Assembly (NCBI GenBank): GCA_946221035.1
Contig: CAMIME010000073.1
Span: 1 to 5,380 of the forward strand
Direction: 5' to 3'
DNA length: 5,380 bases
From: an uncultured Campylobacter sp.
GTDB lineage: Bacteria; Actinomycetota; Actinomycetes; Mycobacteriales; Mycobacteriaceae
The notes under the pieces are model-generated. The model was not told the origin of the DNA. It saw only the letters and a list, made by a program, of their open reading frames with translations, and ran no database searches. How positions within the stretch are numbered: position 1 is the first letter of the stretch; each line of letters opens with the position of its first letter. Shown piece by piece: positions 1-4,466 of this stretch. The position numbers and the translations under genes are program-made.

Positions 1-108
1 GATCGGCCCCTTTCGTCCAAATGCCGATACCAGGACGCCGAGTTCGCGCCGATTTCCCGGTCAATTGGGCATCCTGATATCGGCATTTGTGGTGAACTCG
101 GCATTTGG
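1..108. repeat. Hairpin repeat, copy A (may extend left of window)
   Basis: This is the first full copy of a dispersed repeat. It contains an inverted pair: arm 19-44 (begins AAATGCCGATACCAGG) and arm 63-88 (ends CCTGATATCGGCATTT), 26 nt each around an 18-nt loop (45-62). The arms pair with three mismatches and one G-T wobble. After the hairpin comes a tail, TGGTGAACTCGGCATTTGG, at 90-108, which carries the end of the arm again. It matches 158-265 at 105 of 108 positions. The copy begins at the first base of the window, so its true left edge is unknown. Confidence 0.85.
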
Positions 109-157
109 AGTCGGGCCCGGCCTCAGAACCGGCTACTTTCGCTGATTCCGGCCCCAG

Positions 158-265
158 GATCGGCCCCTTTCGTCCAAATGCCGATACCAGGACGCCGAGT
201 TCGCGCCGATTTTCCGGTCAATTGGGCATCCTGGTATCGGCATTTGTGGTGAACTCGGTATTTGG
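158..265. repeat. Hairpin repeat, copy B
   Basis: Direct copy of 1-108, offset by 157 bp, with three differences (213 T for C, 234 G for A, 259 T for C). The inverted arms are 176-201 and 220-245 with the same 18-nt loop size. The change at 234 restores pairing with C187, so this copy folds better than copy A: two mismatches and one wobble in 26 positions. Such a close direct duplication with a 49-bp linker suggests recent duplication or gene conversion between copies. Confidence 0.85.
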
Positions 266-316
266 GCCGGGTGGAGGCGGGAGAGGGGCGTGACCGGGCT
301 CGGCGCAGCGTCGTGA

Positions 317-343
317 AATCGGCATTTGCGGTGAACTCGGCAT
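317..343. repeat. Partial repeat copy C
   Basis: Partial copy of the right half of the repeat: ATCGGCATTTGCGGTGAACT (318-337) followed by CGGCAT. It corresponds to 79-104 of copy A with two differences (A for T next to the arm end, and TGCGG for TGTGG). The left arm is missing, so it cannot form the full hairpin. It ends 28 bp before the stop codon of the minus-strand gene. Confidence 0.7.
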
Positions 344-371
344 GCCGGCACCGCGAACCCCCGGCTCGTGA

Positions 372-1340
372 TCACCCCGCCTGGTTTGTTCGCCAGGTCG
401 GTCCGAAGCTCGGGCGGAAGACGTCGGCCTCAACCGTCGGCTGGCCGAGGTAGGGCGCATTCTCCTTGAAGGCGAGGTAATGATCCACGCAGCGGTCCAC
501 GTCACGCATTGCTTCGTTGGCGGTGAAGCGGATGACGTGGCGGCGGGTCTCGCGCACCCAGTTCTCCCGTTGCAGCTGTTCGAGGGCTGACTTTTTCGGA
601 TCGGCATCGTGTTTCACTCCGCCGTCGATCTCGATCACAATGTCGTGGTCGTCGAGGAAATCGACTCGGGTATCCGGTCCGATCCACATCTGTTCCTGCA
701 GGACGATCCCGCGCTCCAAGCAGGCGGTGCGGAAGATGGACTCCCCTGGGGATTCGGAAAGGTGCGAACTCCACTTCAGCGCCTGGCGTGCATGCTGGAT
801 GCCCCGACAACCGGTGAGTCGTTGGGTGGTGGCGTGCACGAGGCGTCGGAAAGCGGTGTGCTCTGCGGTAGGCATCTCCGACAACAGCGAATCGAGCGCC
901 ACCACCCCAGCGCGGACTCCGTGCCACCTGGCGATATCCACGGCGGTGCGCGCGGGCGTGGTGAACACGATCGTTCCGTGGACCCGAGTGAGATCCATGT
1001 CGGGGATGATTTCCCGCCGGTACATCACGCCGTCGGGCCACTGAGACCGGCTCGGCGGCTTGCTGTTCGGTGTGACAAGCTCAACCAGCGGGTTCTTTTG
1101 CGGCAGCACCCACATCAAGTGCAAGCGTGCCGACGACAGGCCCACCACCGCCCCGGACCTCGCCGACACCCCGGTCGCGTACGCCCGGACGAACTCGCGC
1201 TCGTGCGGTTTAAGGCGGTCCCACTCCTCAGCAGCGATCCACCTGGTGGCGGACAGCTTCACACTCGGCTGTGCGTGCACCTGTCCTGGTCGGAGCAACA
1301 GTGCGACCAACGCGTCTCTGTCAATCTCGTTTCTATCCAT
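372..1340 (-). CDS. AbiEi-like / DUF559 (Vsr-type) PD-(D/E)XK nuclease-fold protein
   Basis: A 322-residue protein on the minus strand. Residues about 50-155 resemble the AbiEi-type antitoxin/regulator region found in many actinobacterial proteins: a VGLSSARLH segment near 66-74, then TIVFTTPARTAVDIARWHGV (123-142) and ALDSLL. Residues about 195-290 resemble the DUF559/Vsr-like endonuclease fold: SPGES with E200, RVDF with D227, IVIEIDGGVKHD with E237, D239 and K243, then LEQLQRENWVRETRRHVIRFT (253-273). These acidic residues and the lysine match a PD-(D/E)XK active site, so the fold looks intact. The ATG at 1340 is chosen because a strong G-rich ribosome binding site lies 4 nt upstream; the frame stays open further upstream but that part is antisense to pta. 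It is divergent from pta-ackA and has no partner toxin gene beside it. DNA-cleaving or DNA-binding function is inferred from the fold; the biological role is unknown. It could instead be a regulator with a non-catalytic nuclease fold. Confidence 0.82.
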   Translation of the reverse strand: MDRNEIDRDALVALLLRPGQVHAQPSVKLSATRWIAAEEWDRLKPHEREFVRAYATGVSARSGAVVGLSSARLHLMWVLPQKNPLVELVTPNSKPPSRSQWPDGVMYRREIIPDMDLTRVHGTIVFTTPARTAVDIARWHGVRAGVVALDSLLSEMPTAEHTAFRRLVHATTQRLTGCRGIQHARQALKWSSHLSESPGESIFRTACLERGIVLQEQMWIGPDTRVDFLDDHDIVIEIDGGVKHDADPKKSALEQLQRENWVRETRRHVIRFTANEAMRDVDRCVDHYLAFKENAPYLGQPTVEADVFRPSFGPTWRTNQAG

Positions 1341-1344
1341 GTTT

Positions 1345-1351
1345 CCCCCCT
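1345..1351 (-). promoter_or_regulatory. Ribosome binding site of the nuclease-like gene
   Basis: Read on the minus strand this is AGGGGGG, followed by AAAC and the ATG at 1340. It is a close Shine-Dalgarno match with a rather short 4-nt spacer, and it fixes the start codon in a frame that is open far upstream. Confidence 0.7.
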
Positions 1352-1378
1352 CAAGAAATCCCCCCGGATATTGCGGCG

Positions 1379-1384
1379 AGAATA
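1379..1384 (-). promoter_or_regulatory. Candidate -10 box for the nuclease-like gene
   Basis: On the minus strand this reads TATTCT, matching the TANNNT pattern of actinobacterial -10 boxes. It would place transcription start near 1372 and give a leader of about 30 nt. At 17 bp spacing the -35 position (1402-1407, TTCCCT) is poor, which is common in corynebacteria. It is a prediction from pattern only. Confidence 0.4.
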
Positions 1385-1514
1385 ACAAGGATTCACCGGG
1401 GAGGGAAGGGTTCTCGCCGAAGCGCGGCCGAACGCAACGGAAAACCGCCCGCCCCCATGACCCACACCACACCTTTCGCCCCTCCGGAGCCCGGCCGGCC
1501 GTCGGGCGCGCCGG

Positions 1515-1520
1515 TACACT
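1515..1520 (+). promoter_or_regulatory. Candidate -10 box of the pta-ackA operon
   Basis: TACACT fits the TANNNT -10 consensus and lies 39 nt upstream of the pta start, giving a leader of about 30 nt. The -35 position about 17 bp upstream falls in a CGG-rich run and shows no TTGACA-like sequence, so an activator may be needed or another promoter may exist. In C. glutamicum pta-ack is known to be controlled by acetate-responsive regulators such as RamA and RamB; no confident site for them is visible here. Confidence 0.45.
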
Positions 1521-1546
1521 GGTGGTTGTTTTGTCGCCCGCGAACC

Positions 1547-1554
1547 GAAAGGTG
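1547..1554 (+). promoter_or_regulatory. Ribosome binding site of pta
   Basis: GAAAGGTG with a 5-nt spacer to the ATG at 1560. It supports the long form of Pta starting at 1560 over a shorter form from the internal ATG at 1914, which has only a weak GGCAGG upstream. Confidence 0.65.
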
Positions 1555-1559
1555 CAACC

Positions 1560-2900
1560 ATGCCACAGTCCCTGCTCGTAACGCTTGCAAACCGGACGTT
1601 TGACGGCCTTGACCTGGAGCAACTCGCTAACCGTCTCCAGCTCACGCCGGCCCGCGTCGAAGGCGACAACATCGCCGTCGCCTACAACTCGGGCCAGCTC
1701 CAGGGGGAGGGGAAGCTGATCCAGGGCACCGGCGACTACAACTTTGACGCCGAGTTGGCTGCAGCCCTGGGCGTGCCGGTTGTGGTTGTGGCGGGTGACG
1801 GAGCCGTCGAGAAGCATGTGCAGCGTCGCATTGAGCAGCAGGGTGCTGTGGTGGCGCAGGTGGTCAGCGATCTGGACGCGGTGCAGGCCACCGACACCGA
1901 GGCGCGGCAGGTCATGAGCCCGCTGGTGTTCGAGCGCAACCTGATTGAGCAGGCGAAGGCGAACCGCAAGCACATCGTGCTGCCGGAGGGTGAGGACGAC
2001 CGCATCCTGCAGGCCGCTGACCAGCTGCTGAAGCAGGGCGTGGCGGAGCTGACCATCCTCGGCGACGTCGACGACATGAACCGCCGCGCGCAGGAGCAGG
2101 GCCTCGACCTCTCCCAGGCAAACCTGGTCAACCACCTCGAGTCCGAGCTGGCCGAGGAGTTCGCCGCGGACTTCGCCGAGCTGCGCAAGAAGAAGGGCGT
2201 CACCATCGAAGAGGCGCGCGAGACGATGAAGGACGTCTCCTACTTCGGCACCATGATGGTGCACAAGGGGCTTGCCGACGGCATGGTGTCCGGCGCCGCC
2301 CACACCACCGCGCACACGATTAAGCCGTCGTTCCAGATCATCAAAACCGCCCCGGGCGCATCCGTGGTGTCGTCCATCTTCCTCATGGTGATGCAGGATC
2401 GCCTGTGGGCGTTCGGCGACTGCGCGGTGAACCCGAACCCGACCGCGGAGCAGATCGGTGAGATCGCTGCCGTGTCGGCGAAGACGGCGGCGCAGTTCGG
2501 CATCGACCCGAAGGTGGCCATCCTGTCCTACTCCACCGGCACCTCCGGCTCGGGCCCGGACGTGGACCGCGCCGTTGCCGCTGTCGAGGCCGCGAAGCAG
2601 GCGGATCCGTCGCTCGTGGTCGATGGCCCGCTGCAGTTCGATGCCGCGTGCGACCCGGGCGTGGGCAAGAAGAAGGCCCCGGATTCCCCGGTTGCCGGCC
2701 AGGCCACCGTGTTCATCTTCCCCGACCTGGAGGCCGGCAACGCTGGCTACAAGATTGCGCAGCGCACCGGCGGCGCACTGGCCGTCGGCCCGGTGCTGCA
2801 GGGCCTGAACAAGCCGGTCAACGACCTGTCCCGCGGCGCCACCGTGCCGGACATCGTGAACACCGTCGCCATCACCGCAATCCAGGCGGGGGCGAAGTAA
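1560..2900 (+). CDS. pta: Phosphate acetyltransferase
   Basis: Pta is a cytoplasmic enzyme that transfers the acetyl group between CoA and phosphate, making or using acetyl phosphate. The product has 446 residues. Residues about 120-446 form the complete PTA catalytic domain: HIVLPEGEDDRIL (138-150), YFGTMMVHKGLADGMVSGAA (228-247), SYSTGTSGSGPDVDRA (323-338), DGPLQFDAACDPGVG (355-369) and KPVNDLSRGATVPDIVN (418-434). S424, R425 and D431 fall where the catalytic Ser-Arg-Asp of the methanogen enzyme lies. Residues 1-119 look like a shrunken version of the BioD-like N-terminal domain of long Pta proteins such as that of E. coli (about 710 residues): FDAELAAALGVPVVVVAGDG (62-81) fits that family, but the P-loop is absent. 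This length suits coryneform Pta. It forms an operon with ackA, whose ATG follows the TAA directly. Identification is secure. Confidence 0.97.
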   Translation: MPQSLLVTLANRTFDGLDLEQLANRLQLTPARVEGDNIAVAYNSGQLQGEGKLIQGTGDYNFDAELAAALGVPVVVVAGDGAVEKHVQRRIEQQGAVVAQVVSDLDAVQATDTEARQVMSPLVFERNLIEQAKANRKHIVLPEGEDDRILQAADQLLKQGVAELTILGDVDDMNRRAQEQGLDLSQANLVNHLESELAEEFAADFAELRKKKGVTIEEARETMKDVSYFGTMMVHKGLADGMVSGAAHTTAHTIKPSFQIIKTAPGASVVSSIFLMVMQDRLWAFGDCAVNPNPTAEQIGEIAAVSAKTAAQFGIDPKVAILSYSTGTSGSGPDVDRAVAAVEAAKQADPSLVVDGPLQFDAACDPGVGKKKAPDSPVAGQATVFIFPDLEAGNAGYKIAQRTGGALAVGPVLQGLNKPVNDLSRGATVPDIVNTVAITAIQAGAK

Positions 2901-4106
2901 ATGGCATACGTCCTCGTCATCAACTCCGGTTCGTCCTCGATAAAATTTCAGATCGTCGACCCAACCGCCGACGCATCGCAGGAACCGTTCGTCTCCGGCC
3001 TCGTCGAGCAGATCGGCGAATCCTCCGGCCGCGTCACCGTCAAGCACGCCGGCCAGAAGTTCGTGGTGCAAAAGCCCATCGCCTCCCACAGTGTCGGTTT
3101 GCAAGAAACATTCAAGCTTCTCGACGCCAAGGGCATCGGCCCCACCCAACTCGACATCGTGGCGGCTGGTCACCGCGTCGTCCACGGCGGCATGATCTTC
3201 TCCGCCCCGGAGCTCATCTCTGACCTGGTGGTGGAGCAGATCCGCGCCCTCATCCCCCTGGCGCCGCTGCATAACCCGGCGAACATCGATGGCATTGAGG
3301 TCGCCCGCGCCCTCCTACCGCACATCCCGCACGTCGCGGTGTTTGACACCGGCTTCTTCCGCGACCTCCCACCGGCCGCCGCCATCTACGCCGTGAACGC
3401 GGAGGTGGCCAGCCAAAACCTGGTGCGCCGCTACGGCTTCCACGGCACCTCGCACGAGTTCGTGTCCTCCCAGGTTCCCGCCCTGATTGGCCGCGACCCG
3501 CTGCACACACGACAGATCGTGCTCCACCTGGGCAACGGTGCGTCGGCCTCCGCGGTGGAAAACGGCCACCCGATCGACACCTCGATGGGCCTGACCCCGC
3601 TTGCCGGCCTAGTCATGGGCACCCGCTCCGGCGACATCGACCCGGGCATCATCTTCCACCTCTACCGCCAGGGCGGCCTGAGCATCGACGAGATCGACGC
3701 CCTGCTCAACCGCCAGTCCGGTGTGAAGGGCATCTCCGGCGTCAACGACTTCCGCGAGCTGCGCACCATGATCGAGAACGAAGATGAGAACGCCTGGCTG
3801 GCGTACAACGTGTACATCAACCAGCTGCGCCGCTTCATCGGTTCCTACATGATCGCCCTCGGCCGTGTCGACGCCATCACCTTCACCGCCGGTGTCGGCG
3901 AGAACGACAAGTTCGTGCGCGCCGACGCTCTGGACAACCTGAAGATGTACGGCATCGAGATCGACCCCGCGAAGAACGACCTGCCCAACGACGGCCCCCG
4001 GATCATCTCCACCGACGAATCCACCACCAAGGTCCTCGTCGTGCCGACCAACGAGGAACTCGCCATCGCTCAAAAGTCCGCAGCCCTCGCTGGCCGGTTG
4101 GCGTAG
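2901..4106 (+). CDS. ackA: Acetate kinase
   Basis: AckA is a cytoplasmic enzyme that interconverts acetyl phosphate plus ADP with acetate plus ATP. The 401-residue length is standard. The ASKHA-fold signatures are complete: LVINSGSSSIKF (5-16, with N8), HRVVHGG (91-97, R92), LAPLHNP (120-126, H124), VFDT (147-150, D149), RRYGFHGTSHEF (176-187, H181), LHLGNGAS (208-215), MGTRSGDIDPG (239-249, R242), TAGVGEN (329-335) and NEEL (384-387, E385). These are the substrate, metal and phosphate contacts known from the Methanosarcina enzyme, each shifted by one residue. Where many AckA proteins read VFDTAFH, this one reads VFDTGFF, a variant I associate with corynebacteria. The start codon abuts the pta stop (TAAATG), and GGGGG at 2888-2892 inside pta is the only ribosome binding site, so translation is probably coupled to pta. 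Identification is secure. Confidence 0.97.
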   Translation: MAYVLVINSGSSSIKFQIVDPTADASQEPFVSGLVEQIGESSGRVTVKHAGQKFVVQKPIASHSVGLQETFKLLDAKGIGPTQLDIVAAGHRVVHGGMIFSAPELISDLVVEQIRALIPLAPLHNPANIDGIEVARALLPHIPHVAVFDTGFFRDLPPAAAIYAVNAEVASQNLVRRYGFHGTSHEFVSSQVPALIGRDPLHTRQIVLHLGNGASASAVENGHPIDTSMGLTPLAGLVMGTRSGDIDPGIIFHLYRQGGLSIDEIDALLNRQSGVKGISGVNDFRELRTMIENEDENAWLAYNVYINQLRRFIGSYMIALGRVDAITFTAGVGENDKFVRADALDNLKMYGIEIDPAKNDLPNDGPRIISTDESTTKVLVVPTNEELAIAQKSAALAGRLA

Positions 4107-4191
4107 GTTTCGGGGTTCTGGGGGGCGGCTTGGTTGGTTCGCCGGGTTCGGTTGGCGTGGGTCGCGGTCCAGTTGGCCTTCGCTGGCCTTC

Positions 4192-4219
4192 ACCGGGCCC
4201 GTTCCTGGTCTACCCGGTG
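4192..4219 (+). terminator. Possible terminator of pta-ackA
   Basis: CACCGGG (4192-4198) pairs perfectly with CCCGGTG (4213-4219) around a 14-nt loop, about 85 nt after the ackA stop. The tail is CCGTTTCCC, with only three T residues, so this is weak as an intrinsic terminator. The larger hairpin at 4284-4353 may contribute instead. Confidence 0.35.
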
Positions 4220-4230
4220 CCGTTTCCCGC

Positions 4231-4261
4231 AAATGCCGATATCAGGATGCCGAGTTGACCC
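4231..4261. repeat. Repeat arm D, forward orientation
   Basis: Single forward arm (AAATGCCGATATCAGG, then ATGCCGAGTTGACCC). It matches 4284-4314 at 30 of 31 positions; with the preceding CGTTTCCC run the match extends to 4221-4261 against 4274-4314, 39 of 41 identical. So this is a direct repeat with a 53-bp period. Its only nearby reverse partner is the short piece at 4358-4370. Confidence 0.8.
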
Positions 4262-4283
4262 GGTTCGGTCACTCGTTTCCCCC

Positions 4284-4353
4284 AAATGCCGATACCAGGA
4301 TGCCGAGTTGACCCAGAAATCAGCACGAACTCGGCGTCCTGGTATCGGCATTT
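4284..4353. repeat. Hairpin repeat E/F
   Basis: Inverted pair with arms 4284-4309 and 4328-4353, 26 nt each, and an 18-nt loop. Pairing is complete except one position (4301 T with 4336 G), which is a G-U wobble in RNA. Arm and loop lengths equal those of the hairpins at 19-88 and 176-245. The hairpin would be very stable in the ackA transcript. It is followed by TTTAGG, not a T run, so it is more likely a dispersed palindromic repeat than a classical terminator. Confidence 0.85.
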
Positions 4354-4357
4354 AGGT

Positions 4358-4370
4358 GGTATCGGCATTT
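4358..4370. repeat. Repeat piece G, reverse orientation
   Basis: GGTATCGGCATTT repeats the last 13 nt of the reverse arm at 4341-4353. It is complementary to the start of arm D except for one C/T difference, so D and G form an imperfect outer pair around the E/F hairpin. Confidence 0.65.
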
Positions 4371-4395
4371 GTGACCCGGAGTGGGGAGCCCCGCA

Positions 4396-4424
4396 TTGTC
4401 ACACAGCGGGCGAGCACCTAGATT
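4396..4424 (+). promoter_or_regulatory. Promoter of the secreted protein gene
   Basis: TTGTCA (4396-4401, five of six matches to TTGACA) is followed by a 17-bp spacer and TAGATT (4419-4424, TANNNT). This is the best -35/-10 pair I see in the window. It predicts transcription start near 4431 and a leader of about 36 nt. The -35 box overlaps the right half of the TGTGAC/GTCACA inverted pair. Confidence 0.6.
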
Positions 4425-4426
4425 AT

Positions 4427-4438
4427 GTTGTGAACAAC
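4427..4438. promoter_or_regulatory. Palindrome at the predicted transcription start (candidate operator)
   Basis: GTTGTGAACAAC has perfect 5-nt arms (GTTGT, ACAAC) around GA. It spans the predicted start site of the downstream gene, a usual place for a repressor operator. The arms are short and I do not recognise the regulator. Confidence 0.35.
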
Positions 4439-4454
4439 TTTCAGTTCCATCCCT

Positions 4455-4460
4455 GGGGAG
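4455..4460 (+). promoter_or_regulatory. Ribosome binding site of the secreted protein gene
   Basis: GGGGAG with a 6-nt spacer to the ATG at 4467. It decides the start, and the peptide that follows is a typical signal sequence. Confidence 0.65.
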
Positions 4461-4466
4461 CTTTGT

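Larger units (their letters stand above)
1..371. other. Gene-free, repeat-rich flank
   Basis: I find no convincing coding region here. The short open frames that cross it simply translate the repeats, lack a sensible ribosome binding site and show no protein-like conservation. The stretch consists of two near-identical 108-bp repeat copies (1-108, 158-265), one partial copy (317-343) and GC-rich linkers (109-157, 266-316). It lies directly downstream of the stop codon of the minus-strand nuclease-like gene, so it is that gene's 3' untranslated region or an intergenic repeat island. A short GC hairpin (GCCGG at 344-348 with CCGGC at 361-365) sits just after that stop codon but is too weak to call a terminator. 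Confidence 0.75.
4107..4466. other. Gene-free intergenic region between ackA and the secreted protein gene
   Basis: No credible gene is present. After the ackA stop comes about 85 nt of G- and T-rich sequence. Then follow a terminator candidate (4192-4219), four pieces of the hairpin repeat family (4231-4370), an inverted pair TGTGAC/GTCACA (4370-4375 and 4398-4403), and the promoter and leader of the downstream gene. Short open frames here translate the repeats only. Confidence 0.75.

Noticed and set aside
105..293. Short plus-strand frames in the left repeat region
   Set aside because: They translate repeat sequence and end at arbitrary points; there is no start signal and no family resemblance.
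1..371. CRISPR array
   Set aside because: The repeats are long, inverted within themselves and irregularly spaced (157 bp between A and B, then a partial copy). There are no regular unique spacers and no cas genes.
609..1385. Plus-strand frame of 258 residues opposite the nuclease-like gene
   Set aside because: Composition is unlike a folded protein, there is no ribosome binding site, and the opposite strand has recognisable family motifs.
1341..3272. Minus-strand open frame extending the nuclease-like gene far upstream, antisense to pta and the start of ackA
   Set aside because: It is antisense to two certain genes and reflects GC-rich codon bias. The real start at 1340 has its own ribosome binding site, and the extension shows low-complexity, non-protein-like composition.
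4171..4190. GGCC-TTCGCT-GGCC as a small hairpin after ackA
   Set aside because: The stem is only four pairs and it reads equally well as a direct repeat of TGGCCTTC; no T run follows.
4134..4355. Short frame encoding repeated MPI(S/P)GCR-like peptides
   Set aside because: The repeated peptide is just the DNA hairpin arm translated in one frame. The repeat also occurs inverted, so the peptide is not conserved as protein.
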